Both the position numbers and the translations under genes were made by a program. This document shows, one piece after another, positions 35,023 to 44,292 of a stretch of 64,000 bases of DNA. Source of the stretch: Flammeovirgaceae bacterium UBA5008. Its GTDB lineage: Bacteria > Bacteroidota > Bacteroidia > Cytophagales > Cyclobacteriaceae. Positions within the stretch are counted from its first letter, which is position 1, and each line of letters begins with the position of its first letter. The notes under the pieces were generated by a model, which was given only the letters and a program-made list of their open reading frames with translations, had not been told where the DNA came from and did no database searches. The DNA lies in NCBI GenBank assembly GCA_002398365.1, contig DGYK01000013.1, positions 84,913-148,912 of the forward strand, written 5' to 3'.

Positions 35023-36246
35023 ATGTCCAGTCATTCTTCTACTTCCGAAACCATCGCAAAAAAATCTTTGAAGCAAGATCGCTACGAACAACCTGATTTC
35101 TACGCGATTGATGACTTACTGACCGAAGAACACAAGCTGATTCGCAGCTCGGTGCGCGATTTCGTTAAAAAGGAAATCAGCCCGTATGTAGAAGATTGGG
35201 CACAGCGCGCCTACTTTCCTTATGAGATCGTAAAGAAGTTCGGTGAGATTGGTGCGTTTGGTCCTACCCTGCCGGTAGAATATGGTTGCGGTGGTCTGGA
35301 CTACATTTCCTACGGAATTATCATGCAAGAAATAGAGCGTGGCGATTCGGGCATGCGCTCGACTGCTTCCGTTCAAGGTTCATTGGTGATGTATCCTATT
35401 TACAAGTTTGGAAGCGAAGCACAACGCAAAAAATACCTTCCCAAACTAGCCAGTGGCGTGTGGTTGGGTTGCTTCGGATTGACGGAGCCGGATCATGGCT
35501 CCAACCCGAGTGGCATGGTGACCAACTTTAAAGATATGGGCGATCATTATTTATTGAATGGTGCCAAAATGTGGATTTCCAATTCACCGAAAGCCGATGT
35601 GGCCGTAGTGTGGGCCAAGAACGAAGCAGGAAGAATTCACGGGTTGATTGTAGAGCGCGGCATGCCCGGTTTCAGCACACCTGAAACACACGGTAAATGG
35701 AGCCTACGCGCCAGCACCACCGGTGAGTTGGTGTTTCATGATGTGAAAGTGCCCAAAGAGAATTTACTACCCGGCAAAAACGGATTAGGCGCTCCTATGA
35801 TGTGTTTGGATTCAGCTCGTTATGGAATAGCCTGGGGTGCTATTGGAGCGGCTATGGATTGTTATGATTCAGCCAGACGCTACGCTGCCGAACGCATTCA
35901 ATTCGGAAAGCCGATCGCGTCTTTCCAATTGGTACAAAAGAAACTCAGCGAAATGCTGACTGAAATAACCAAAGCCCAATTGCTCAACTGGCGTTTGGGA
36001 ATGCTGATGAACGAAGGAAAGGCGACTACGCCTCAAATCTCAATGGCGAAACGGAACAGCGTACAGATGGCATTGGAAATTGCGCGTGAGGCAAGACAAA
36101 TACACGGTGGTATGGGCATCACGGGCGAGTATCCGATTATGCGTCACATGATGAACCTGGAATCTGTTGTTACCTATGAAGGAACACATGATATCCACTT
36201 GTTGATTTTAGGAAATCAGATCACAGGTATTCCGGCATTTGTTTAA
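35023..36246 (+). CDS. gcdH: Glutaryl-CoA dehydrogenase-like acyl-CoA dehydrogenase
   Basis: A 407-residue flavoenzyme. It follows human GCDH closely: GMRSTASVQGSL, GCFGLTEPDHGSNPS, GAKMWISNSPKADVAVVWAK, SLRASTTGE, RYGIAWGAIGAA and the C-terminal TYEGTHDIH with catalytic Glu386. GCDH oxidises and decarboxylates glutaryl-CoA to crotonyl-CoA in lysine and tryptophan degradation. The ATG at 35023 is preferred over the TTG at 34990. Its divergent neighbour, tryptophan dioxygenase, fits the same pathway. Confidence 0.93.
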   Translation: MSSHSSTSETIAKKSLKQDRYEQPDFYAIDDLLTEEHKLIRSSVRDFVKKEISPYVEDWAQRAYFPYEIVKKFGEIGAFGPTLPVEYGCGGLDYISYGIIMQEIERGDSGMRSTASVQGSLVMYPIYKFGSEAQRKKYLPKLASGVWLGCFGLTEPDHGSNPSGMVTNFKDMGDHYLLNGAKMWISNSPKADVAVVWAKNEAGRIHGLIVERGMPGFSTPETHGKWSLRASTTGELVFHDVKVPKENLLPGKNGLGAPMMCLDSARYGIAWGAIGAAMDCYDSARRYAAERIQFGKPIASFQLVQKKLSEMLTEITKAQLLNWRLGMLMNEGKATTPQISMAKRNSVQMALEIAREARQIHGGMGITGEYPIMRHMMNLESVVTYEGTHDIHLLILGNQITGIPAFV

Positions 36247-36283
36247 CCGCTTCCACCATCGATAATCACTGGCTTCAATCGCT

Positions 36284-37351
36284 ATGAAGGTTGTAACTAT
36301 TTTAGGCGCTCGTCCACAATTTGTAAAAGCCGCCACGGTATCTCGTCAATTTCAGAAAATAGGAATCGATGAAATACTCGTGCACACCGGTCAGCACTTT
36401 GATGCCAATATGAGTCAGGTATTTTTCGATGAAATGGAAATACCTTCACCGCACTATAATCTGGAAATCAGCGGACTGAACCATGGTGCCATGACGGGCC
36501 GCATGCTAGAGAAGATTGAAACTGTGCTGCTGAGTGAAAAGCCGGATTATGTATTGGTGTATGGCGACACCAACTCAACACTTGCCGGAGCTTTAGCTGC
36601 ATCTAAATTGCACATTCCTATTGCCCACGTAGAGGCAGGCTTACGCAGCTTCGAAATGAAAATGCCCGAGGAAGTGAATCGCATCCTTACAGACCGCATC
36701 AGCCGGATTCTTTTCTGCCCTACTCAAACTGCTGTCAACAACTTACAAAAAGAAAGGTTCGACCATTTCGATTGTCAGATTGAAATGCCGGGCGATGTGA
36801 TGTATGATGCGGTGTTATATTATCAGAGCAAAGCGGAGCGAGTAGCTACGATTTTGGATAAAGCTAATCTAGCGTCAGGGAACTTTGTTTTGTGCACGAT
36901 TCACCGAGCCGAAAATACCAACGACCCCAATCGTCTGAGAGCGATATGTGCCGCACTAAATGAGATTCACCGGAACACACCCGTTATTCTCCCCTTACAC
37001 CCGCGCACGAAAGGCTATCTCCAATCTCTCCAGATCCAATTAGATGTAAACATCGTTGAGCCATTGGGCTACTTTGATATGCTGATGCTGCTGAAACACT
37101 GTAGCCTAGTAATGACTGATAGCGGAGGTCTGCAAAAGGAAGCTTTTTTCTTTCAAAAATATTGTATCACGCTGCGTGATCAGACAGAATGGGTGGAGTT
37201 AATAGAAGCTGGTGCGAATCAGCTAGTCGGTGCTGATCAAAAATTGATTATGAATGCCTATCATCAAATGAACAGAAAGCCATTTACCATATCTCAAAAC
37301 TTATATGGACTTGGCAATGCTGCCGAATTGATTGCTCAAAAGCTCAAGTAA
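36284..37351 (+). CDS. wecB: UDP-N-acetylglucosamine 2-epimerase (non-hydrolysing)
   Basis: A 355-residue cytosolic enzyme that converts UDP-GlcNAc to UDP-ManNAc for cell-wall or surface polysaccharides. Motifs: GARPQF near residue 8, LVHTGQHFD, VYGDTNSTLAG, HVEAGLRSF, PEEVNR, TIHRAENT and the LTDSGG-type MTDSGGLQKEA. It is complete. It follows the acyl-CoA dehydrogenase gene by 37 bases and precedes the exported protein and CHAT genes by 49 bases; no other polysaccharide gene is in view. Confidence 0.94.
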   Translation: MKVVTILGARPQFVKAATVSRQFQKIGIDEILVHTGQHFDANMSQVFFDEMEIPSPHYNLEISGLNHGAMTGRMLEKIETVLLSEKPDYVLVYGDTNSTLAGALAASKLHIPIAHVEAGLRSFEMKMPEEVNRILTDRISRILFCPTQTAVNNLQKERFDHFDCQIEMPGDVMYDAVLYYQSKAERVATILDKANLASGNFVLCTIHRAENTNDPNRLRAICAALNEIHRNTPVILPLHPRTKGYLQSLQIQLDVNIVEPLGYFDMLMLLKHCSLVMTDSGGLQKEAFFFQKYCITLRDQTEWVELIEAGANQLVGADQKLIMNAYHQMNRKPFTISQNLYGLGNAAELIAQKLK

Positions 37352-37400
37352 GATTTGCTCAATTTATTTAACTATCTTAGTGAGTTAGTACATAAGTAAC

Positions 37401-38342
37401 ATGCGTCATTTTTCCATAATTGTTTGTCTATTAATAATATTTCCTCTTATATCCTATTCTCAGGGTTGTAGTGATGCTGGCTTTTGTACAATGGGTGCCA
37501 TGAAACCCGATCAGCCTTACAATAAAAAAATTCAATTAAAGCTACGGTCTATGGAAGTAAGCTTTTATCGCGGCACTACCACATTGACACCCATTGTTTA
37601 TGTCGCCACTGCTGATATGAATTTTAGTCTGGGACCTAAATACACTTTCCAACTCAAAGTTCCTTTTCAATTTGTTGAAGGGCAGTTGGCAAAAACCTCT
37701 TCGCTGGGTGATTTGTCAGTTTGTCTCACGAGAAACATCTTTTCCTCCGATCGATTTGATGTGAACCTTTCTTTAGGTGGAAAAATCCCAACGAATTCTT
37801 CTGACAAATCAACGCGAGGCTTGCCTTTGCCCATGTACTACCAGACAAGCCTGGGTACCTATGATCTTATTGCAGGCGTATCCGTCATTAACCGAAAATG
37901 GCTATTTGCAACTGGCATACAAATACCACTAAACCAAAACAACAACCAATTCACCTGGTCGGCTTGGGATGGTGATGTAGAACAAACCTACGTAGATCGA
38001 TACACACAATCCAAAAATTTGAATAGAGGCATCGATGTAATGCTGCGCGCTGAGCGAAATTTTCGGTTATCACGATTCAATTTTTCGGTGGGGCTTTTGC
38101 CCATTTATAGAATAACCACAGACGAGATAACAAACAGTAGTGGCAATCGTACATCGAAGGATGTAAAGGGTAACGAAGGAAATGGACTAGCCCTATCCGT
38201 AATCGGCACAGGAGGTTATAATTTTAATGTACGCTCCGGCATCAAATTGCTGGTCGGTCATAAAATCGTCCAGCGCGAATTCAGTCCGGATGGGTTGACA
38301 CGCGAGTTTGTCAGTTCGGTGACTTACATGTATCGCTTCTGA
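37401..38342 (+). CDS. Exported beta-strand-rich protein of unknown function
   Basis: A 313-residue protein with a signal peptide (residues 1-20, ending SYSQGC). It has many alternating-residue strands (LRSMEVSFYRGTTTL, YTFQLKVPFQF, FNFSVGLLPIY, GIKLLVGHKIVQREF) and ends in an aromatic residue (YMYRF), the outer-membrane beta-barrel pattern. A TATCTTAG element lies 20 bases upstream. Its stop overlaps the CHAT gene start (TGATGA), so the two are translationally coupled and may act together. Function unknown. Confidence 0.7.
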   Translation: MRHFSIIVCLLIIFPLISYSQGCSDAGFCTMGAMKPDQPYNKKIQLKLRSMEVSFYRGTTTLTPIVYVATADMNFSLGPKYTFQLKVPFQFVEGQLAKTSSLGDLSVCLTRNIFSSDRFDVNLSLGGKIPTNSSDKSTRGLPLPMYYQTSLGTYDLIAGVSVINRKWLFATGIQIPLNQNNNQFTWSAWDGDVEQTYVDRYTQSKNLNRGIDVMLRAERNFRLSRFNFSVGLLPIYRITTDEITNSSGNRTSKDVKGNEGNGLALSVIGTGGYNFNVRSGIKLLVGHKIVQREFSPDGLTREFVSSVTYMYRF

Positions 38343-41002
38343 TGAAACACTGGCTTATATTTTTATTCGGAATTGGCAGCCACTTTGCAGTCGCACAGAC
38401 TATTTCATTCCGATCTATTGATTCACTGGCATCCAATGCCAATTATGCGGAAGCTATCCAGCAAGTTGATCGCCTACTTGCAAATGCAACTACTCCATCC
38501 AATGTTATTCTACTGAAAAACAAAAAAGCTGAATTGCTGCTCTTTCAGGGAAATGTAAATGAAGCCGAAGCTATATTAAAAAACCTTACTACCAGCGATC
38601 ATTTTTTAGAAGCGGTGGTTTTATCTACACGAGGAAAACTTAATTTAACCAAAGGTAGGTTTGATCTGGCGAAGGAAGATTTAGAAACCGCATTAAATCT
38701 CTTTAACGAAACCCAACAGAGTAATTCCACCGAAGCCATTCAATGTTTGGCCAGTCTCGCATCTTACTACGTAGCCACCGGCAAATACAATCAGGCAGAA
38801 GAAAATGAAACGGCTGCCTTGCAACTGAAAAGAAAAGTAAAAGGCGAAAACAGTGAGGAAGTGGCTGCTTCGTATAATAATTTGGGATTGATCTATCTGG
38901 TTTCCGATCCGGATAAAGCCATTGAGTATTACGAAAAAGCGTTGAACACCTATCAAAAAATTCATGATGCCAATCATCCAAAAATGGCTATTGCAAATAC
39001 CAATCTGGGGATTGCCTATAACCAACTAAAACTATTCGGTGATGCCATCAACTATTTCGAAGCGGCTAAGAAGATCTGGGAGAAAATTTATCCGAACGGT
39101 CACCCCAATCAATCCATCGTATTACGCAATTTAGGCAGAGCCTACGCACTTCAAAAAAACCCGAAGGCGGCTATCGAATATTACAAGCAAGCCATTGCAA
39201 TCTATCAAAAAGCGTACGAAAACAAACATCCTGAATTGGCTAGCTCCTACAATGAATTGGGTGCCCTTTATTTGAGCCAGAACAACTATGATGAAGCCAT
39301 CAATCATTTTCAGCGGGCACTTATTGCCAATTCACCTTCATTTCATTCAGAAGACATCAAACAAAATCCGAGCGGAACTGAATTTTACAATCCCTCTGTA
39401 TTGGTCTATTCGCTTAACTTAAAAGCGCAGGCACTTGAAGAAAAATACTTAGGCAAAACATTGAAGCTCGAAGAATTAAAAATCGCTTTGAATTGCCTGT
39501 ACAGGAGCGATTCATTAATTGATGAAATCCGTCATCAAAGTGCTGACGAAAACGATAAGCTTTCGTTGGGAAGTCGGGCTGCAGAAGTTTATGAAGATGG
39601 TGTGCGCATCGCGATGATTATATCAGAAAACGTATTGCGACCGCAGGCATATCTGGAGAAGGCTTTTTACTTCGCAGAAAAAAGTAAATCGGCCGTGTTA
39701 CAAGAATCGATTGCCGATGCTCAAGCTAAATCATTCTCCGGCATTCCTCCTGCTCTTTTGGAGGAAGAAAAAGTGATCAAATCCGCTATTGCTTTCGTCA
39801 CTCAAAAATTAGCGCAGAAACCCTCCGAACAGGAGGTTCAGCAATTACGCACACAACTTTTTAATGCGAATGCTTCCTATCGTTCTTTCATCACAAAACT
39901 CGAAAAAGAGTATCCGAATTACTTCAACCTGAAGTTCAGTCAACCGACCTTGAAAGTAAGTGAAATCCAGCGTACCCTTTCAAAAGAAACGGCTGTGTTG
40001 AGTTATTTCATCGCTGAAAAAAATAACAAACTGTATTTATTTCAAATCACTTCCAAGGAGTTGAAAGTAAAGACCATTTCACTACCATCGAATTTTGATC
40101 GAACAATCATAGGTTTTACCAATGGCATTCTGTTTTCTGAGTTTAACACCTACCAAAAATCTGCGTCTGTTCTGTCCCCATTATTGCTGCCTTCACTGCC
40201 ATCTTCTATTCGGGAATTGATTATCATTCCTACGGGAAAATTGAGCACCCTTCCCTTTGAAACTTTGACAACTGCACGAATCAAAGGAAGTGATTTCTCT
40301 CAAGTTGCTTATGCCACTAAGCGTTACGCAATTGGGTATGAATTTTCCAGTAGCCTACTGATGCAGAAAAAAGAGGTCAATGAAATTCCCCGTCCTTCGA
40401 TTTTTCTCTGTGCACCGGTGAAATTCGATGAGCAAACCGGCCTCTCGGAGTTGCCAGGCACACAACAGGAAGTAAATACAATTGCGAATCTCTTTCAGGG
40501 AAGAAACAAATCGGTTTTGTTTAGCGATGCGAACGAAGTGACTATTAAATCACCCGATCTCACCTCCTATCAATATTTGCACTTTGCCACGCATGGTATT
40601 GTAGATGAAGTAAATCCAGAATCATCCCGAATATTTTTAAGTTCATTTGCCAAAGAGGACGGAAACCTATATGCAGGTGAAATCTACAATCTTAATCTTA
40701 ACGCTCAGCTGACTGTACTTTCCGCTTGTCAGACCGGATTGGGCAAAGTCTCGAAAGGCGAAGGTGTGATTGGATTATCGAGAGCACTGGTGTATGCCGG
40801 TTCCAAAAATATCATTGTGTCTTTCTGGAGCGTGGCGGATGAATCAACTTCTCTTTTGATGACCGATTTTTATTCCATCTTGTTGAAACAACAAAATCCA
40901 AGCTTCAAGCAAGCCTTGCAGCAATCCAAATTGAAAATGATACAGAGTGGAAAGTATGCAGCACCTTTCTATTGGGCGCCGTTTGTGTTGATTGGAAAAT
41001 AA
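38342..41002 (+). CDS. Exported TPR-CHAT protein (caspase-like fold)
   Basis: An 886-residue protein with an N-terminal signal peptide (WLIFLFGIGSHFAVAQ). Residues about 60-345 contain TPR repeats such as AASYNNLGLIYLVSDPDKAIEYYEKAL and YNELGALYLSQNNYDEAINHF. After a coiled-coil linker comes a CHAT domain with the catalytic His751 (HFATHG) and Cys796 (SACQTG), both intact. CHAT proteases cleave protein targets in regulated systems such as cell death or type III-E CRISPR, but no such partner is seen and this one appears to be exported. The overlap with the upstream barrel-like gene is 1 base. A terminator follows. Confidence 0.9.
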   Translation: MKHWLIFLFGIGSHFAVAQTISFRSIDSLASNANYAEAIQQVDRLLANATTPSNVILLKNKKAELLLFQGNVNEAEAILKNLTTSDHFLEAVVLSTRGKLNLTKGRFDLAKEDLETALNLFNETQQSNSTEAIQCLASLASYYVATGKYNQAEENETAALQLKRKVKGENSEEVAASYNNLGLIYLVSDPDKAIEYYEKALNTYQKIHDANHPKMAIANTNLGIAYNQLKLFGDAINYFEAAKKIWEKIYPNGHPNQSIVLRNLGRAYALQKNPKAAIEYYKQAIAIYQKAYENKHPELASSYNELGALYLSQNNYDEAINHFQRALIANSPSFHSEDIKQNPSGTEFYNPSVLVYSLNLKAQALEEKYLGKTLKLEELKIALNCLYRSDSLIDEIRHQSADENDKLSLGSRAAEVYEDGVRIAMIISENVLRPQAYLEKAFYFAEKSKSAVLQESIADAQAKSFSGIPPALLEEEKVIKSAIAFVTQKLAQKPSEQEVQQLRTQLFNANASYRSFITKLEKEYPNYFNLKFSQPTLKVSEIQRTLSKETAVLSYFIAEKNNKLYLFQITSKELKVKTISLPSNFDRTIIGFTNGILFSEFNTYQKSASVLSPLLLPSLPSSIRELIIIPTGKLSTLPFETLTTARIKGSDFSQVAYATKRYAIGYEFSSSLLMQKKEVNEIPRPSIFLCAPVKFDEQTGLSELPGTQQEVNTIANLFQGRNKSVLFSDANEVTIKSPDLTSYQYLHFATHGIVDEVNPESSRIFLSSFAKEDGNLYAGEIYNLNLNAQLTVLSACQTGLGKVSKGEGVIGLSRALVYAGSKNIIVSFWSVADESTSLLMTDFYSILLKQQNPSFKQALQQSKLKMIQSGKYAAPFYWAPFVLIGK

Positions 41003-41003
41003 A

Positions 41004-41033
41004 AAAACCTGACCCTCGTCAGAGTCAGGTTTT
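41004..41033 (+). terminator. Hairpin terminator after the CHAT gene
   Basis: AAAACCTGAC and GTCAGGTTTT pair over 10 bases around a 10-base loop, just after the stop. The T run is short, but the stem with its A/T ends looks bidirectional. Confidence 0.75.
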
Positions 41034-41187
41034 ACACAGTTTAACGCTATGGCAAAATAGGTGTTGGCTGTGCTTTAGAGAACCCCAAAGTAGGGAGTTG
41101 AGTTTCATTTTTCCTAAACATTTTCAAAAACTTTGTTAAAGATGAAAAAATGGCCTTTTTTGAGCCAAAATGTCAATGTACTAAGGG

Positions 41188-41841
41188 ATGATCGATGACA
41201 ACTACCGCCAGCGTGGGCTAAGGAATAATCTGGTAAAGAAACTGCGTTTAAAGGGTATTTTAGACGAAAATGTACTCATGGCTATCGGAAAAGTGCCCAG
41301 GCATGCCTTTTTTGACAACGCTTTATTGAACCATGCCTATGAAGATAAGGCTTTCCCAATTGGGGAAGGGCAGACCATTAGCCAGCCCTACACGGTCGCC
41401 TTCCAGTCCGAAAAATTAGAAATAAAGCCAGGCGATAAGGTGTTGGAGATCGGCACCGGATCAGGCTATCAAGCAGCAGTATTGTTAGAGCTAGGTGCTA
41501 AAGTTTACACCATTGAATTTCAAAAGAAGCTGTACGAACACACCAAAGATTTCCTTCCACAGCTAGGCTATAAACCATTTTTCTTTTTTGGCGATGGCTC
41601 GAAAGGAATTCCGGCGAAAGCGCCTTATAACAAAATAATCGTTACGGCAGGCGCACCGGTTGTGCCTACTGCACTTACAGATCAATTGAGCGAAGGAGGC
41701 ATTCTGATTATTCCTGTGGGCGACCGTACGAAACAACAAATGGTCCGCATCAAAAAGCAGAATGGAAAGTTGTTGAAAGAAACCTATGACAACTTTGCAT
41801 TTGTTCCGCTGTTGGGTGAACAAGGTTGGCGAAACGCATAG
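41188..41841 (+). CDS. pcm: Protein-L-isoaspartate O-methyltransferase
   Basis: A 217-residue cytosolic enzyme that uses SAM to methylate isoaspartyl residues so that damaged proteins can be repaired. GQTISQPYTVA (61-71) is the family's substrate loop, and EIGTGSGYQAAVL (87-99) the SAM motif; VTAGAP follows. The length is typical. The 185-base gap upstream holds the CHAT terminator and no other gene. Confidence 0.95.
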   Translation: MIDDNYRQRGLRNNLVKKLRLKGILDENVLMAIGKVPRHAFFDNALLNHAYEDKAFPIGEGQTISQPYTVAFQSEKLEIKPGDKVLEIGTGSGYQAAVLLELGAKVYTIEFQKKLYEHTKDFLPQLGYKPFFFFGDGSKGIPAKAPYNKIIVTAGAPVVPTALTDQLSEGGILIIPVGDRTKQQMVRIKKQNGKLLKETYDNFAFVPLLGEQGWRNA

Positions 41842-41858
41842 TTCAACCAATTTCTCCT

Positions 41859-42977
41859 ATGAAATTTAATCGAATGCCCATCGAAGTTGAATCGCCTGAA
41901 GAAATGGGCTACTCAACTATACAATACAACTTAGCCGAAAGCTCGGTGCGCGATCGAACCATTGGAGAATTGGGAATTGATCTTTCAAACGTTTTGATGA
42001 ATTACGGACATCATCGGGGATTGCCGCAATTACAAGAAGCAATCTGCGAGGAGAGCAAGGTACTGAAGGCCGAGCACGTGCTCGTAACTGCAGGAGCCGC
42101 ACAAGCCTTGTATCTGGTTGCCACAACACTACTCAATCCAGAAGATCATCTGATTGTGGTGCGCCCCAATTATGGAACCAACTTAGAAACTCCGCGCGGC
42201 ATTCGATGCGGCATGTCGGTCATTGACTTATCATTCGAAAGCGGATTTCAACCGGACATAGATCAAATTCAAAAAGCGATTCGATCCAACACCAAATTAA
42301 TCAGTATCACGCATCCCCACAATCCTACAGGTGTATTTGTTTCGCAATCTACGATTGACTCACTCATCCAACTCGGTGAAAAGCAGGGTTGCTATTTGTT
42401 AATAGACGAAACGTATCGGCATCTGAATTTTAAAACTCCTCTACTTCCCTACTTCGCAGAAAAAAGCAATCGAGTGATTTCGGTCTCTTCGCTTTCAAAA
42501 GCATTTGGCGCGCCCGGTATTCGGATTGGCTGGGTGATTAGTCGCGATGCAAAGCTGCAACACGATTTACTGGCAGCCAAAGAGCAAATGATCATCAGCA
42601 ATTCAGTAGTAGATGAATACATTGCGCTCCAAATCTTTTTACAGAAAGAAAAGTTATTGAAAGAAGTTCATTCAACTTTACAAACTAATTATCAAATTGT
42701 AGAAGAGTGGCTAAAAGCAAATGAAGCCGTCTTTGAATGGTTTACACCTGATGCAGGCGCGGTGGTGTTTCCACGAATCAAAAAATCGATCCAAATAGAT
42801 TTTTCAAGATTCAACGATCGGTTGTACAGCCATTATCATACAGTAGTGGGTGGTGGACATTGGTTCGAACAAAATCAACACTACATGCGAATTGGTTTTG
42901 GATATCCAACTGCAAGCGAACTTAGCATTGGACTGAAAAATGTAATAAACTGTATTGAAGACAGTGTCATTCATTAG
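41859..42977 (+). CDS. PLP-dependent aminotransferase, class I/II
   Basis: A 372-residue fold-type I enzyme. Motifs: MNYGHHRGLPQLQEAI, ITHPHNPTGVF, the LIDETYRHL Asp/Tyr, and the Schiff-base Lys in SSLSKAFGAPGIRIGW. The ATG at 41859 is chosen because the longer TTG version overlaps pcm. The substrate cannot be told from the sequence. The gene converges on thrC with only 2 bases between the stops. Confidence 0.88.
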   Translation: MKFNRMPIEVESPEEMGYSTIQYNLAESSVRDRTIGELGIDLSNVLMNYGHHRGLPQLQEAICEESKVLKAEHVLVTAGAAQALYLVATTLLNPEDHLIVVRPNYGTNLETPRGIRCGMSVIDLSFESGFQPDIDQIQKAIRSNTKLISITHPHNPTGVFVSQSTIDSLIQLGEKQGCYLLIDETYRHLNFKTPLLPYFAEKSNRVISVSSLSKAFGAPGIRIGWVISRDAKLQHDLLAAKEQMIISNSVVDEYIALQIFLQKEKLLKEVHSTLQTNYQIVEEWLKANEAVFEWFTPDAGAVVFPRIKKSIQIDFSRFNDRLYSHYHTVVGGGHWFEQNQHYMRIGFGYPTASELSIGLKNVINCIEDSVIH

Positions 42978-42979
42978 TA

Positions 42980-44272
42980 TCAAAACTCCATCAAAAAACC
43001 TTTCAAAGATTCAAAGCCAGCATCCATTTGAATTGACTTTTTCTCACGATTCATAAACTCTTGCAAGCGAGCGGGTAATTCAATGGTATCCCCTATGCTC
43101 TCTTCTACCACATCTTTGAACTTAGCGGGGTGCGCGGTTTCTAAAAATACACCTATACTTTCATCACTTAAAAGTTTTTGCAGACCCATGTAGCCAATAG
43201 CTCCATGTGGATCCATCAAATAACGATGATTGCGATAACCCTGCTGCATAGCCGCGCGAGTCTGACCGTCTGTAAACCGACAGCCTTTTACATCGGCATT
43301 CAACCTTTCAAAATCATTTTGATACAATTGTTGCATGCGGACAAAGTTGCTCGGGTTTCCCACATCCATTGCATTGCTGATCGTGGCTTGTGACACACGG
43401 GGTGAAAAGATACCTGATTCCAAATAATTCGGCACAATGTCATTTGCGTTGGTAGCGGCAATCATCTGATCAATGGGAAGGCCCATCCTCTTAGCGAATA
43501 AACCTGCCGTTAGGTTTCCAAAGTTTCCACTTGGTACCGAAAACACTAGACGTTTGTTTTGAATCCTCAATTGCGCGAAGGCGCGGAAGTAATAAAACGA
43601 CTGGGGTAAAAGTCGAGCGATGTTGATGGAGTTAGCCGAAGTCAAAAACAATTTTTGTTTCAACTCCGTGTCGCCAAAAGCTTGCTTCACCAATCGCTGG
43701 CAATCGTCAAAGGTGCCATCAATTTCTAATGCCGTAATGTTTCCACCCAAGGTAGTAAATTGTTTCTCTTGAATTTCACTCACCTTACCTGAAGGATATA
43801 ACACCACAACACGTGTGCCCGGCACATTATAAAATCCATTCGCTACTGCGCTGCCGGTATCTCCGGAAGTTGCCACCAGAATCGTAATCTCGCGATCTTG
43901 TTGCTGTGCAAAGTATCCCAATAACCCCGATAAAAAGCGCGCACCAAAATCTTTAAATGCCAATGTAGGGCCATGAAACAATTCCAGTGAATGAATCTGG
44001 TCGCGAACATAAACAAGAGGCGCATCGAATTGCAACGTATGATTCACCATTCTATGAATGTCTGCATCGGGCACATCTCCTTTCAAAAATAGATTAGCCA
44101 CTTCATAACCGATTTCCTGAAAAGATAATTGCGGTAGCGAGGCAAAAAAAGAATCTGGCAATACCGGAATTTGCTCCGGCATAAATAATCCACCATCGGG
44201 CGCAAGCCCTTGAATCACCGCTTCGCGTAATCCTACTTCTAATTTTCGATTGCTGGTACTATAATACTTCAT
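42980..44272 (-). CDS. thrC: Threonine synthase
   Basis: A 430-residue PLP enzyme that turns O-phosphohomoserine into threonine. Motifs: TSNRK..VGLREAVIQGLAPDGGLF at the N-terminus, the PLP Lys107 in HGPTLAFKDFGARFL, and a Gly-rich ATSGDTGSAVA phosphate loop; the C-terminus is of the E. coli-like type. It is the third gene of thrA-thrB-thrC, 20 bases after thrB, and depends on the leader peptide upstream of thrA. Confidence 0.96.
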   Translation of the reverse strand: MKYYSTSNRKLEVGLREAVIQGLAPDGGLFMPEQIPVLPDSFFASLPQLSFQEIGYEVANLFLKGDVPDADIHRMVNHTLQFDAPLVYVRDQIHSLELFHGPTLAFKDFGARFLSGLLGYFAQQQDREITILVATSGDTGSAVANGFYNVPGTRVVVLYPSGKVSEIQEKQFTTLGGNITALEIDGTFDDCQRLVKQAFGDTELKQKLFLTSANSINIARLLPQSFYYFRAFAQLRIQNKRLVFSVPSGNFGNLTAGLFAKRMGLPIDQMIAATNANDIVPNYLESGIFSPRVSQATISNAMDVGNPSNFVRMQQLYQNDFERLNADVKGCRFTDGQTRAAMQQGYRNHRYLMDPHGAIGYMGLQKLLSDESIGVFLETAHPAKFKDVVEESIGDTIELPARLQEFMNREKKSIQMDAGFESLKGFLMEF

Positions 44273-44292
44273 AATTTCCTGATCGCTATTAA

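Noticed and set aside
38342..41002. CHAT protein as part of a CRISPR type III-E (craspase) or gasdermin defence system
   Set aside because: No gRAMP, CRISPR array, gasdermin-like or nuclease gene is near, and the protein carries a signal peptide.
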